DNA from: CAZGMJ01 sp964526785
Lineage (GTDB): Bacteria > Planctomycetota > Phycisphaerae > Sedimentisphaerales > Anaerobacaceae
NCBI GenBank assembly: GCA_964526785.1
Contig: CAZGMJ010000013.1
Coordinates: 37,651 to 101,650 of the forward strand
Direction: 5' to 3'
Length of the DNA: 64,000 bases
Below are positions 17,433 through 27,127 of this stretch, piece after piece (position 1 is the first letter of the stretch; the number at the start of each line of letters is the position of its first letter). The notes beneath the pieces were generated by a model, which saw only the letters and a program-made list of their open reading frames with translations, was not told where the DNA came from and did not search any database. The translations under genes and the position numbers were made by a program.

Positions 17433-19265
17433 ATGGGTTCTAATGCGATAGGTACAAGACGAATCGGACAGGTACTGTGGCTCGTCGTCCTTGTGGCTGG
17501 TGTTTCGGCGGCAGATGTTCGAGCAAAAGAGTACTACGTTTCTTCCGGCGGTTCGGATGATGCGGACGGAACAAGAGCGGCGCCATGGAGGACAATTCAG
17601 AAGGCGGCCGAGGTTATGAAAGCGGGGGACCGGTGCATCGTACGCGCAGGAACCTATCGCGAACAGGTACGGCCAATGCAGTCTGGCACTGCGGATAACC
17701 CGCTTGAGTTCACCGCCGCCGACGGCGATGAGGTCGTCATCACGGGCACCGATTGCGTCACGACCTGGAAGCCTGGCAGAGATGGCGTCCACACAGCAGC
17801 GGTATCCTGGCCTGTAGACCAGGTCTTTGTCGATGGTGAGAGGATGATACCTGCTCGGTGTCCCAACGCCGGAGACGATCCTTATAATTTACAGATGCTG
17901 GATGTCAGCATCAACAAGGACGGTGCCTGCACATTTGAAGCCCTGTCCCGGCCGGCGGACTTCTGGAAAGGGGGCATCATCTGGGGCATGAGCGGACGCG
18001 CATGGGTGGCGCGGACCGCAAAGATCGCCGGTTCGAATGACGACACCGTTTGGGTCGGCGGCAAGGTGCCATTTCGAGGTGAAGGGCGAGCTTTTCTGTT
18101 CGGCGTGCTTGGCGCTCTTGACGCCCCGCGCGAGTGGCATCAACAAGACAGCACGCTCTACCTCCGGTTGCCCGGCGACGAAGATCCGTCCGCCAGTGCC
18201 GTCGAAGTCACGCATCGGCGCTGGGCTTTCGATTTGTCGGGTCGGGCGCATATCCGGATACGGGGTTTTGAGATATTTGCGGCCGGCATTAATATGGATC
18301 GGACCGAATACTGCGTGGTGGATGAGTGCCGTGTGCGATACGCCAGTTTCGAACGCGTCATGGAAGGCGGATTCAACCGTGACCGGGGCATCGGTCCGCA
18401 GAGCGAGGGGTTGGGCATTGCGATGGGCGGGCAGAACAATACGGTGCGCAACACGGTGGTGGCCTTTTGCATCGGCGACGGCATTTCAGTCTATGGTCGG
18501 GACAATCGCGTGGAGAACTGCGTCGTGCACGACTGCGATTTTTCCGCCAGCGACTGTGCGCCGATTAACGTAACCGGCCAAGGCCATCACGTCTCGCGGT
18601 GCACCCTGTTCAATGCGGGGCGCTCCGGCCTGGTGCATCGAAAGCTCAAAGGCGGAAGGATCGAGTACAACCATATTCACGACGTGGGCCTGATGACCAA
18701 CGATCTGGGAGGAACCTACACCTTTACCACGGACGGAAAGGGTACGGTCCTGGCCTATAATCGCGTGCACGACGTCCATTGTCATACGGGAATCGGCATC
18801 TACGTGGACAATTTCTCGCCCAATCATATCGTGCACCACAATCTGTGCTACGACGTCGAAGACAGCGGCATTCGGCTCAATACACCCACCAGCAACGTGA
18901 TGATCTACCACAATACCCTGACCAGCAACGGACGCAGCCTCGCCTGGTGGGGACGAGACAATAACAGCACGCAGACCGGGACGATGGTCGTTAACAACAT
19001 CATGACCGATGCGGTATCCCTCGGCGAAGGTTCGACCGCCAGGAGCAACTACACGGGTGAATCGCCCGGATTCGTCGACGCCGAAGCGCACGACTTCCGA
19101 CTGACCGGCGAATCTCCGTGCATCGATGCGGCGATTTCGATTGACGGTATTAACGACGCCTTTGTCGGTGATGCTCCGGACATCGGTTGTTTCGAATCCG
19201 GCAAAGAGAAGTGGCGGGCGGGTAGCACCATCCCGCGCGACCGCTGGTATCAATCGCTGCGCTGA
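17433..19265 (+). CDS. Secreted right-handed beta-helix protein (DUF1565-type start)
   Basis: 610 residues from ATG 17433; an in-frame TTG at 17409 would add 8 residues ahead of the signal peptide and lacks a ribosome binding site. The signal peptide is followed by KEYYVSSGGSDDADGTRAAPWRTIQKAAEV, cut short here, the usual opening of DUF1565/beta-helix carbohydrate proteins (dispersed-residue start with SSxGSDxxDGT and PWxTIQKA). The rest consists of short coils with N-rich turns (VAFCIGDGISVYGRDNR, VHHNLCYDVEDSGIRL). It is exported. Probably a lyase or glycosidase; the exact family cannot be assigned. Sixty-one bases separate it from the heparinase-like gene, consistent with co-transcription. 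Confidence 0.78.
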   Translation: MGSNAIGTRRIGQVLWLVVLVAGVSAADVRAKEYYVSSGGSDDADGTRAAPWRTIQKAAEVMKAGDRCIVRAGTYREQVRPMQSGTADNPLEFTAADGDEVVITGTDCVTTWKPGRDGVHTAAVSWPVDQVFVDGERMIPARCPNAGDDPYNLQMLDVSINKDGACTFEALSRPADFWKGGIIWGMSGRAWVARTAKIAGSNDDTVWVGGKVPFRGEGRAFLFGVLGALDAPREWHQQDSTLYLRLPGDEDPSASAVEVTHRRWAFDLSGRAHIRIRGFEIFAAGINMDRTEYCVVDECRVRYASFERVMEGGFNRDRGIGPQSEGLGIAMGGQNNTVRNTVVAFCIGDGISVYGRDNRVENCVVHDCDFSASDCAPINVTGQGHHVSRCTLFNAGRSGLVHRKLKGGRIEYNHIHDVGLMTNDLGGTYTFTTDGKGTVLAYNRVHDVHCHTGIGIYVDNFSPNHIVHHNLCYDVEDSGIRLNTPTSNVMIYHNTLTSNGRSLAWWGRDNNSTQTGTMVVNNIMTDAVSLGEGSTARSNYTGESPGFVDAEAHDFRLTGESPCIDAAISIDGINDAFVGDAPDIGCFESGKEKWRAGSTIPRDRWYQSLR

Positions 19266-19326
19266 CATTACCTGTCCCGTGCAACAGAAGCTCTCCAATC
19301 CAAACTTGCACCGAAAGGAAACATGT

Positions 19327-22080
19327 ATGACAGTACGTCGCGGCCGAACATTTGCACTTGTCATCGTCGCCAGTTTGTGCCTGCCGCTGTGGGCATCGAC
19401 TCTGATGAACCCGACGAAGCGAGCATATGATCAACAGCTTATTCGTCTCAAGGAGTCCGCACCCGGTGCGCCCGGTACGTTCGTCGTCAAAGAAGACGGC
19501 CGGCAGATCCCGTATCAAACGGAAGAAATCGACGGTCGAACCCATGTATGGGTCTGTTCCGATTTCGAGCCGGGCCAGAGCCGCGAATATACAATCGCAC
19601 CGGGCAGGCCCGGCCGCTATGATCCGAAGGTCACCGTCCGGAGAGCGGGATCTTCATATATTCTGGACAACGGCCGGTTCGCCGTGAAGGTCCCTGCGAA
19701 GGCCGCCAGTATATCCCCCGGTCCTGTTGCAGGCATACGATTGCCCCAGCATGGGTGGGTCGGCGAGAGTTTCTGGAAGACATCCCGAAAACTGCGTGCG
19801 TTTCATGTCGAAGTTGTCGCCGACGGAACGCTGTTCGCCACGATTCGCTTACGGTATGAATTCGCAGGCACTGCAGGGTTGTATGACAACGTCCCGGCCT
19901 TTGCCGAGTTTGACATCACGCTCGGCCCCGGCCGGCAGCATGTCGAAATACGGGAGCGGCATGAAATGTCCCCGGACGACTATTGGGAACTGGACATATC
20001 GAAGGGCTGGTCGCCCCGCACCGGTATTTCGCAGCCGTTCAGCAAAGGCGCCGGCTCGGGATTGGTCGGTGGTAAGGTCGAATCCGAACGACCTCTGTTG
20101 CCCGGCGGCCTGCCCTACGCTCAGGAGACCCTCTTCATCAACATGTTTCCCCGCTGGAACCAGCATTACAAGGACGGGTGGTACTTCGCCGCCACTGATG
20201 GCGAATCGCATCTCGGCGCGACCGTGGTCAGTGCAAGCCAGTGGGTCTGGCCGCACAATAATGCCATCAAGGCGATCGTCAAACCGAGCGGCACGTACGC
20301 CGGTCTGCGCTGTTCGACGTGGAAGGGACGCAGGACATGGTGGCTCAGCGCTCCGACATCCGAACCCGGAGAGACCGATTACATCGCGCGCTATGCCTGG
20401 GAAGATCTCGATAAGCTCAACCACGACTTCATCCTCGGATGGGCGGGCAGGGATGGCTCGTTCTCGGGAATGAACTTCTACAACGGCAATCACATGAATC
20501 CGTCCAGCAGTATCCGTGGTGTAGGTCGCCGGGCGATTCGGGAGGCGGACAAGGAAGGTAATCTGAGCACGCTCTACCGCGCACAGGTAATGCTGCACCC
20601 GGATGCGTATGGTTCCTACTGGCACTACTGGAGCCCGGAGAACCCCAACTTCTTTACGGATTTCTTCCGTGTCCCCATAGCAATGACAGCACGTCTGACG
20701 GAGCATCCGCAATTCGAAGAACTCCGCACGGCGGCCGAGCAGCGTTTCCGGGAGGACATGTTCCATTCGATCACCCTGCCGGGCGGGGCGAGCCAGGAAT
20801 GCCCGGGATACGTCGGCTATGCGCTGCGACAGTGGAATGAGCTGGCCCCTTTGTGCCGGAAGCATCTCGACTTCGATCCTACTGCATGGCCGCGCTACAA
20901 AGCCGCTCAGTATTTCCAGAAACGTTCTTCTCAGCCCGATGGTGACGTTCGCCGAATGCTTCCAATGGGCGATACGCATCCGGGCAAAGACGGCAACGGG
21001 CCCAAGCTCGTTGATGTCCCGGCCGAGGAAGTCCGCAATTATCGCACCGAGGAGTTGCCCGGTTTCGGCGTAATCTTCACCAGCAAGCCGGGCACCGGCG
21101 AGGAGACCTATCTGGCCTTCAAGAGCGGCCCCAATCGCGGGCATTATCACGGCGATCAGTTGGCCTTCCACTACTGCGCAAACGCCGGGGCCGTTGCGGT
21201 GGACCATCACTGTTCGTACAAGCCTCGGGCCGGTCAGGAACACATGCACAACCGAGTTGCCTTCCATACCGAGCAGTTTCCCTACGCCAACATGGATGGG
21301 TACGAGCGCGTCATTGCATTCGAAACCTCGCCGCTGTGCGATATCGCAGTCGGGCAGGTGGAATCCGAACGCCTGCGTAAGGTCGAAAAGCTGCCTCCCG
21401 AAATCTGGCACCAGGAGTTCCCCCAGCACACATTCGAGTCGCCACTCACATATCGGCGCACCATCGTTTTTGTCAAAGGAGGCCCGGCAGACTACTTTGT
21501 TATCCGCGATCAGTTCTGGGCTCCCGAACCGCTGTCCGCCACGTACTGCCTGCATGTCCTTGGCGACAAAATGCAGCGGGCAGGCAGGCGAACGGACTTT
21601 GAGGACCTGACGTTATTCTGCGCAGTCCCTTCGCAATACAAGTTTGGTTCGCTGCCCTGGAGCCACGACAGCGGAGGGCGTCAGGCCACGCAGGGCGCCC
21701 GTTTGACGATACGCGGCAAACAGGGACAGTTCATCACGGTGCTCTATCCCGGCACGCTGCCTGAGACTGCAGCGCTGGCCGACGGCGTTTGTGTCGGTGG
21801 CGACGAGATTCGCTTCGCGGGCGATGAGCCGTCGGCGGGGGATTCAACCACGTATGTCACCGTTAGGCGAAATGGCAGGCGGATAGCCGCTCTCATGGGA
21901 GAACAGATAGATTTGAACCGTTCTCAGGGAGATATAGGCTTGTTCGTACCCGACGCCGGTTACCCCTTCGGCCGTATTCCCGACTGGCTCATCAAACAGC
22001 GATCCACCGTTCCAGACTGGGCGCCTTCCTGCGTGCACCAACTGCGCCGCTATGAGCAGAAGCACAATCGAGTCAATTAG
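19327..22080 (+). CDS. Secreted heparinase II/III-like polysaccharide lyase
   Basis: 917 residues; the ATG at 19327 has AAGGAA 6 bases upstream, while the open frame extends to 19126 inside the previous gene. Signal peptide MTVRRGRTFALVIVASLCLPLWAS. The C-terminal half carries the heparinase II/III pattern with the Tyr/His-rich stretch SGPNRGHYHGDQLAFHYCA followed by VDHHCSY and HNRVAFH. An all-alpha toroid precedes it (~residues 330-600, HYWSPENPNFFTDFF). Members cleave uronic-acid-containing glycans by beta-elimination. The substrate here is not deducible; the neighbours suggest an acidic plant or algal polysaccharide. Confidence 0.78.
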   Translation: MTVRRGRTFALVIVASLCLPLWASTLMNPTKRAYDQQLIRLKESAPGAPGTFVVKEDGRQIPYQTEEIDGRTHVWVCSDFEPGQSREYTIAPGRPGRYDPKVTVRRAGSSYILDNGRFAVKVPAKAASISPGPVAGIRLPQHGWVGESFWKTSRKLRAFHVEVVADGTLFATIRLRYEFAGTAGLYDNVPAFAEFDITLGPGRQHVEIRERHEMSPDDYWELDISKGWSPRTGISQPFSKGAGSGLVGGKVESERPLLPGGLPYAQETLFINMFPRWNQHYKDGWYFAATDGESHLGATVVSASQWVWPHNNAIKAIVKPSGTYAGLRCSTWKGRRTWWLSAPTSEPGETDYIARYAWEDLDKLNHDFILGWAGRDGSFSGMNFYNGNHMNPSSSIRGVGRRAIREADKEGNLSTLYRAQVMLHPDAYGSYWHYWSPENPNFFTDFFRVPIAMTARLTEHPQFEELRTAAEQRFREDMFHSITLPGGASQECPGYVGYALRQWNELAPLCRKHLDFDPTAWPRYKAAQYFQKRSSQPDGDVRRMLPMGDTHPGKDGNGPKLVDVPAEEVRNYRTEELPGFGVIFTSKPGTGEETYLAFKSGPNRGHYHGDQLAFHYCANAGAVAVDHHCSYKPRAGQEHMHNRVAFHTEQFPYANMDGYERVIAFETSPLCDIAVGQVESERLRKVEKLPPEIWHQEFPQHTFESPLTYRRTIVFVKGGPADYFVIRDQFWAPEPLSATYCLHVLGDKMQRAGRRTDFEDLTLFCAVPSQYKFGSLPWSHDSGGRQATQGARLTIRGKQGQFITVLYPGTLPETAALADGVCVGGDEIRFAGDEPSAGDSTTYVTVRRNGRRIAALMGEQIDLNRSQGDIGLFVPDAGYPFGRIPDWLIKQRSTVPDWAPSCVHQLRRYEQKHNRVN

Positions 22081-22121
22081 CCAAACCCATGGTCATTTCC
22101 GCTTAACTTTGCGGTCCGGCG

Positions 22122-24305
22122 TCAGCGCCCGGCCTGGTCTGCTGACCGCAGTGCTCGCGTTCCGTTGAGGATCTGCAATGAAGAACTGCCGGCCATGTAG
22201 ACGTTGCCGTTAGCGAAGGCGAGTTGGCCGACCGACGCGTGCCCGGGCAGTCTGCCAATCACCTCGATGTGCGCATCTCTCGGCCGGATGCGCACAAGCG
22301 TTTTGTCCATGAAGGCCCAGATGTGTCCGTTCGGCCCGGTGCAGAAACTGTACGCATGTCGACGAACGCTTGAGACAGACGTGATTGGTTTGTCCGGCAC
22401 GTCCTTCGTCCACAGAATCTCACCTGTCTCCGCTCGAAAACCGTACAGCCTCCCCTTCGTCTCGTCGCCACGCTTCGTATAGCCAATTACAAGCCCGGGC
22501 AGAACCTCGGCAAGCGGCCCCGGCGTCTGCTCTCCGGGCGGCTCGACGTCGTATATCAATTCGTGCCTCTGTGTATCCCAGCAGAACAGTTTGCCAATTC
22601 CTTCCGACGACTTGGTGGACAAGAGAATGTACCGTCCGTTGTGTGCCGTGGTCATCCAGAATACACGATACGGCGTAAAAGGCTCCCATATGCCGCCCGA
22701 CTCGCCCGTCTCCGGATCGTACCAGCCCATCCCGCCGCCGTCGCGACGGCGGCCGTACGTTGAGCCGGCTGCATAAATGCGGCCGTCGCCGCCGACCACA
22801 GTCCCCGCAAACGGCGAGTGGGTGTCGCTGTACTCGGCGAGGACCGAAACCAGCTTCGGATTCGGTCCTTGCTCGCCGCCGCCGTTGCCTTCCAGTGTGA
22901 ACGGCCGACTCAGATCGAACTCATACAAACGACTGCTCGGATAGCCGCAGAGGTACAGCTTTTCGCCAAGCAGCGTCATACTGTACGGACTTAAATCGGA
23001 CATGTCCCCGATACGATGTACACGGTTCTCTCCGAGATCGAATATCACGACCTGGCCATAGCCCTCATCGGCGGCGAAGATGCGATACTCATCTATCGCC
23101 ATCATTCGCCGGACTTTGCCCGGATACCGCCGAACCTTGAACCGCAGCGTCCTGTGCCGGTCCTCCCCGGCTATCTCGTACGTCGCGGCCACCATACCTT
23201 CGCTGTCGGGCCGGAGGGTTTCGGCGTCCACTTCGGGCGGCCCGGGTTCGGGAACAAAATCGCCCCAGTGCGCCTGGTCACCCATGTACCAGCAATTGTG
23301 GTCCCACTCGTATTGGCGCTCGCGCAGTTCGGCGGGCCTGTCCGACCATGGAGGAACTTTGCCAGTCTTCTTATAGACTTCGCCGTCGCGGATCCAGAAA
23401 TCGAACCAGTCGCTGGTAAAGGTCTCGTCAATGCCCTTGATCCATACCGCATCCTTGATCCTGCCTTCCGCGCCGCCCCTGAGCGAGCGCAGACGAATCT
23501 TGTCCTCTTTTATGTCTTTGCTTTTGGCGAGAATACGTCCCTCGCGCGTCTCGAAATTGTACGCAACCAGATACCACGGCGCCTGCCCTATCCCGGCGTA
23601 CAACCATTGGCCGTCCATCACGCAGTCGATATACAACTCCGTCCAGTTCTCATTCGCAGGCCCGAAACTCTCGTAGCGCTGCACTTCATAGCTCTCCGGA
23701 TCGATACGATACGGCACCAGACAACTCTTGTCATTCGCCCAGCCGATACCGTACAGCATGCCGTCGGCGCCCAGCGCCATCGCCGCCCGCGCCACGCTCT
23801 GCCCGAACGGCCGCGATATGTGCACGAACCGGTTCTCCTTTGGATCGTACGCCAGTACCGTCACACCCCTCGAAGGCGGCCCAACATCCACAAACAGCTT
23901 TCCTGCCGCCCAGTAATGCGGCCGCAGATGAAAAGTGTAGCGAAATTCGGTCAAAGGGTCGCCCGCGTCGTCCGTGCACAGTTCCTGAGTGGTTGTTTGC
24001 CCCGTCCCGAAATCATGGATGACCGCCTGCTTGGCCCCCATGTAATTCTCCTGATACACAACGATCATGTCCCAGCTCCCGTCGGGATTGGGGGCGAACA
24101 CAGGATGCTCCATCCAGACCCGCGTCGGTCCGGCAAGCACATCCTCGACGCTCAACTCGGGTGCATCGGCCAGTTGCTTCGCCAGGTCCGGCTGGGCGGC
24201 AGGCCGCCAATCGGCAATATCGAAGCTGTCTTTAGCGGCAACGGGCGACGCCGGGCCACACAATACAACAACACACAGGATGACAGACACCGTTCTGGTA
24301 TTCAT
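22122..24305 (-). CDS. Secreted beta-propeller (PQQ/WD-like) protein
   Basis: 727 residues from ATG 24305, which has GAAGGAGA 6 bases upstream; a TTG at 24320 is the longer alternative and overlaps that ribosome binding site. Signal peptide MNTRTVSVILCVVVLCGPASPVAA. The mature chain is a series of ~45-residue repeats with Y-x-G/D-x-x-T-G-E-type turns (WYDPETGESGG, YGFRAETGEILW, YNFETREGRIL), as in PQQ-like or WD-like propellers. No catalytic signature was recognised. It is tail to tail with the heparinase-like gene. A role in substrate binding or as a lyase-like propeller is possible. Confidence 0.72.
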   Translation of the reverse strand: MNTRTVSVILCVVVLCGPASPVAAKDSFDIADWRPAAQPDLAKQLADAPELSVEDVLAGPTRVWMEHPVFAPNPDGSWDMIVVYQENYMGAKQAVIHDFGTGQTTTQELCTDDAGDPLTEFRYTFHLRPHYWAAGKLFVDVGPPSRGVTVLAYDPKENRFVHISRPFGQSVARAAMALGADGMLYGIGWANDKSCLVPYRIDPESYEVQRYESFGPANENWTELYIDCVMDGQWLYAGIGQAPWYLVAYNFETREGRILAKSKDIKEDKIRLRSLRGGAEGRIKDAVWIKGIDETFTSDWFDFWIRDGEVYKKTGKVPPWSDRPAELRERQYEWDHNCWYMGDQAHWGDFVPEPGPPEVDAETLRPDSEGMVAATYEIAGEDRHRTLRFKVRRYPGKVRRMMAIDEYRIFAADEGYGQVVIFDLGENRVHRIGDMSDLSPYSMTLLGEKLYLCGYPSSRLYEFDLSRPFTLEGNGGGEQGPNPKLVSVLAEYSDTHSPFAGTVVGGDGRIYAAGSTYGRRRDGGGMGWYDPETGESGGIWEPFTPYRVFWMTTAHNGRYILLSTKSSEGIGKLFCWDTQRHELIYDVEPPGEQTPGPLAEVLPGLVIGYTKRGDETKGRLYGFRAETGEILWTKDVPDKPITSVSSVRRHAYSFCTGPNGHIWAFMDKTLVRIRPRDAHIEVIGRLPGHASVGQLAFANGNVYMAGSSSLQILNGTRALRSADQAGR

Positions 24306-24490
24306 AGTTGTCTCCTTCAAAGCACTACCGCATCATCATACCGGTGAACCGGTCACTGGGCAACCGCTCGTCACTCTGTCAATCCATGCCGGCGGTCGCT
24401 GCCGAAACATAATCTACCGCGAAACGACTCTCATTGGCCTTCGCCCCAGCTCAAAGCCGACCTTGTCGTCGGCCACGGGGCAACACAGAA

Positions 24491-24517
24491 GGAAAACAAT
24501 CCCCTTGCTTTAGGTCC
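24491..24517 (+). promoter_or_regulatory. Possible ECF-type promoter of the sigma factor gene
   Basis: GGAAAAC (24491-24497), 16 bases, then GTCC (24514-24517) resembles the GGAAC-N16-GTC layout of promoters read by ECF sigma factors, which often read their own genes. It lies in the 277-base divergent gap, 66 bases before the sigma start. A TATATT at 24537-24542 has no matching -35. Confidence 0.3.
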
Positions 24518-24582
24518 AAACGCGAGGTGAAAGTGTTATATTAATGACAGAGATAGATTGCTGATGTAGGCAGGTCCACCAT

Positions 24583-25119
24583 ATGGAAGACAGGCTGCTC
24601 GTCCTGAGATGTAAACGCGGCAGCAAGGCCGCCCTGGAGAGAATCTATCAGAAGTACAGGGCGGACCTGCTGATCCTGGCCGCTGCCCTGCTCAACGAGC
24701 ATACTGCGGCCGAGGATGTTGTGCACGATGTATTCGTGGTCTTCGTCCGCGATATTGATAAGTTCAGACTGACCGGCAGCCTGAAAGGCTACCTGCTGAC
24801 ATGCGTTGCCAATCGCGCACGCAACCAGCGAAAGAAAACGCAACGACGTGCGGCCGGGCTTGCCCGACCGGGCGGCGTCACCAAAGATCGCGAGACTCCG
24901 ACCGACTCGCTGGTGTGCAACGAGCAGTTCGAGCAGCTTAGAAGTGCGATGGCCCGGTTGCCTTACGAGCAGCGAGAAGTGCTGATGTTGCGAACGCAGT
25001 CCGACCTGACGTTTTGCAGCCTGGCGGACCAACTCGGCATTTCCGTCAGTACCGCCAAGAGCCGCTACAGATATGGACTCGACAAACTCAAATCCTTCTT
25101 CAATGGGGAACTCAAATAA
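24583..25119 (+). CDS. ECF-family RNA polymerase sigma factor
   Basis: 178 residues; ATG 24583. Region 2 is at ~15-85 (ALERIYQKYRADLLILAAALL, AAEDVVHDVFVVF, GYLLTCVANRARN) and region 4 at ~120-172 (MARLPYEQREVLMLR, SLADQLGISVSTAKSRY, helix-turn-helix). A variable, positively charged linker joins them. Length and two-domain form fit group 4 (ECF) sigma factors. The stop TAA overlaps the ATG of the next gene by one base (25119), so the membrane protein that follows is very likely its cognate anti-sigma factor. Confidence 0.93.
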   Translation: MEDRLLVLRCKRGSKAALERIYQKYRADLLILAAALLNEHTAAEDVVHDVFVVFVRDIDKFRLTGSLKGYLLTCVANRARNQRKKTQRRAAGLARPGGVTKDRETPTDSLVCNEQFEQLRSAMARLPYEQREVLMLRTQSDLTFCSLADQLGISVSTAKSRYRYGLDKLKSFFNGELK

Positions 25120-25709
25120 TGCAGCCGCAGGACAAACTCAAATCACTGATCGAGAAATCTTGCATCGACACAACTCCCGAGACCAATGACAGAATCCTCG
25201 GCGATGCGCTGCAGATGCTGGACGAGCGCAAACAGTCCGCCCGTATCCTCTGCGTGCGAACGGCTCGTCTCGCTATTGCCGCCGCCATTCTGATCGCCGT
25301 CGGCTTCTTCGCCGCCCGCCTCACTGCTCCGGCCCCGCTTGACGCAGAGCAGCTCCGCGCCGCAATCGAACAGTCTCTGGAAGAGACCGTTGACAACCGG
25401 ATAGACTTGCACCTCGATGCACAACTCGCGGCCCGCTGGCAGCCCTTCGAAGACCGATTCAGCGAGCAGATACGAGCCGATCTCAAGGAATTCGGCGCCC
25501 GGACAATAGCCGCAACAGACCAGCGAATGATGGAGTTGATCCAACTGATTGAGCAAGCTCGGCTCAAAGACCGAATCAGAATCGAAAACGCCCTGCGCCG
25601 GATCGAACAAAACAGATACCAGGACAAACTCAGACTTGCAGCAGGAATCCAGCACGTCAGCGCTACGGCGAATCTGTCGAAGGACCACAGTTTGCAACGA
25701 ATTGAATAG
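25119..25709 (+). CDS. Single-span membrane protein, candidate anti-sigma factor
   Basis: 196 residues. The ATG overlaps the stop of the sigma gene (TAATG), which settles the start although the frame opens at 25014. A cytoplasmic N-terminus of ~50 residues is followed by one membrane helix (LAIAAAILIAVGFFAARL, ~51-68). The remainder is a charged, helical periplasmic region likely to form a coiled coil (QLIEQARLKDRIRIENALRRI). No zinc-binding anti-sigma motif (HxxxCxxC) is seen, so it is not a classical ZAS protein. The assignment rests on gene overlap and topology. Confidence 0.7.
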   Translation: MQPQDKLKSLIEKSCIDTTPETNDRILGDALQMLDERKQSARILCVRTARLAIAAAILIAVGFFAARLTAPAPLDAEQLRAAIEQSLEETVDNRIDLHLDAQLAARWQPFEDRFSEQIRADLKEFGARTIAATDQRMMELIQLIEQARLKDRIRIENALRRIEQNRYQDKLRLAAGIQHVSATANLSKDHSLQRIE

Positions 25710-25768
25710 TATCGCTACCTCAATGCAACGGCATGAATCCATAATTCATCGAAGGAAAGGAACTTGAA

Positions 25769-27127
25769 ATGACTGGCAAGAGAAGGTTGTTGACCGCGGT
25801 TATTCTTCTGACAATGGTTCCCGTCTGCCCTGTCTTCGCACAAGAGACTGAAGAAACAGAGGCCTATAGCATCTCGGGGTCCGTGGGTGCTCCTGACGTC
25901 AGGATGCAGGGTCTGCCCGGCAGTGTCAAGAGCGATGCCCAAGGTCGATACATCGCACAGGTCCTATCCGGCTGGACGGGAATCGTCAGGCCGGAGAAGG
26001 AAGGGTATACTTTCGCTCCGTTAATGAGAGAGTACGATAATGTGAATCGCGACTTCACGGATCAGGACTACACAGAGAGACCTTTGGTTGGCCCGCCTGT
26101 TCCACGTTCAGATGAGCTGGCCGGTTTCTCACAAGTGACGATTATTCCCAGTGCGCAAGTGCAACCGCGACAGTTTGCGACCTTGAGCGAAGACGTGCGC
26201 ATTATGCTGCATATTATCGAGGATGGGCTCGAGCCGGCTCGGGAAGGTGAAGCCGGCTTATTCATGGATTTCGGCGATTTCTTCGGTCGCGAACAGAAGG
26301 AGTCCCAGGCAATCTACATTCAGGGTTACGGTGCTCTGTTCCTGCTCGAAGCGAACCTGCGACTGGCCCTGGGGCCTCCACGATCGCAACAGTCCAACCA
26401 AAGCCCGGCCGACGAACCGGGCGACCCGGTGTGGCGGCGGGCGAAAGAGAAACTATACCCCTCGATTGGCATGAGACGGTCACAACAGCAGGCACCGCCC
26501 AGAACACTTGATGACGTCAAGGCCGACCTGATCCAAACCCTCAAGCACGCATCGAACATCCGAGGCATCGATCCCAACGAATGGGTTATTGTCATGGTGG
26601 CCAGCCCGCTCCAGCCGCAATCGGCCAGCGCCTACGGCACGGGCGGCTATGGAGGAAGTGGCGACGGTTCCGCCTACGGCACAAGCGGTTATGGAGGAAG
26701 TGGCGGCTATAGCGGAGGTGGCTATGGCATGGGTGGTTATGGCGGCGCCTCCGGCCAATCCAGTGGGGGTATGATGGGCGCCTACGGCGGCGGTGCCTCT
26801 GCCCGAACCGGTAGAGGCGGTATGATGGGAGGAGGCATGGGCGCGAGTGGAGCAACGGCCGGCAGAACCGGCTCAGGTGCGTCCGGCGGGATGATGGGAG
26901 GCTACGGCCGAGCCCCGGGCGGCGGTGGCAGTGGCAGCGGCATGATGGGCGACACGGGCATGGGAGGTGGAATGGGAATGGGCGGCTTCGGCGGCAGTGC
27001 CGGTCCGACCCAATCAAGCCCCGTAACCATCACCATACGAGCCAAGAAAGCAGACATCGACGACTTCGCAGAAGGCACAATCGAGTACGAGCAATTCAAA
27101 ACACTCGTGAACACCTTCGCATACTGA
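25769..27127 (+). CDS. Exported protein with Gly/Met-rich low-complexity segment, ECF operon
   Basis: 452 residues; ATG 25769 preceded by GGAAAGGAAC. Signal peptide MTGKRRLLTAVILLTMVPVCPVFA. Residues ~30-90 look like a small carboxypeptidase-regulatory-like beta-sandwich (YSISGSVG, SDAQGRYIAQV, GWTGIVRPEKEGYTFAP). Residues ~288-412 are a run of Gly, Met, Ser, Tyr and Ala with recurring YGGSG, GGMMGG and GMGMGG units. A short ordered tail follows (VTITIRAKKADIDDFAEGTI). Function unknown. Its place 59 bases behind the sigma/anti-sigma pair suggests it is the main target, perhaps an envelope structural or metal-binding protein. Confidence 0.72.
   Translation: MTGKRRLLTAVILLTMVPVCPVFAQETEETEAYSISGSVGAPDVRMQGLPGSVKSDAQGRYIAQVLSGWTGIVRPEKEGYTFAPLMREYDNVNRDFTDQDYTERPLVGPPVPRSDELAGFSQVTIIPSAQVQPRQFATLSEDVRIMLHIIEDGLEPAREGEAGLFMDFGDFFGREQKESQAIYIQGYGALFLLEANLRLALGPPRSQQSNQSPADEPGDPVWRRAKEKLYPSIGMRRSQQQAPPRTLDDVKADLIQTLKHASNIRGIDPNEWVIVMVASPLQPQSASAYGTGGYGGSGDGSAYGTSGYGGSGGYSGGGYGMGGYGGASGQSSGGMMGAYGGGASARTGRGGMMGGGMGASGATAGRTGSGASGGMMGGYGRAPGGGGSGSGMMGDTGMGGGMGMGGFGGSAGPTQSSPVTITIRAKKADIDDFAEGTIEYEQFKTLVNTFAY

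Noticed and set aside
17409..17437. TTGACA at 17409 as a promoter -35 for the beta-helix gene
   Set aside because: At 17 bases downstream lies the start codon region and no -10-like hexamer.
19849..21555. 568-residue minus-strand frame inside the heparinase-like gene
   Set aside because: Opposite strand of a gene with clear lyase motifs; no ribosome binding site.
23016..24347. 443-residue plus-strand frame opposite the beta-propeller gene
   Set aside because: Antisense shadow with no start signal and no recognisable domain; the minus-strand protein has a signal peptide and repeats.
26631..27000. Gly/Met-rich repeats as a possible collagen-like or CRISPR-like array
   Set aside because: The units are irregular at DNA level and keep one reading frame, so they are protein low complexity, not a DNA array.
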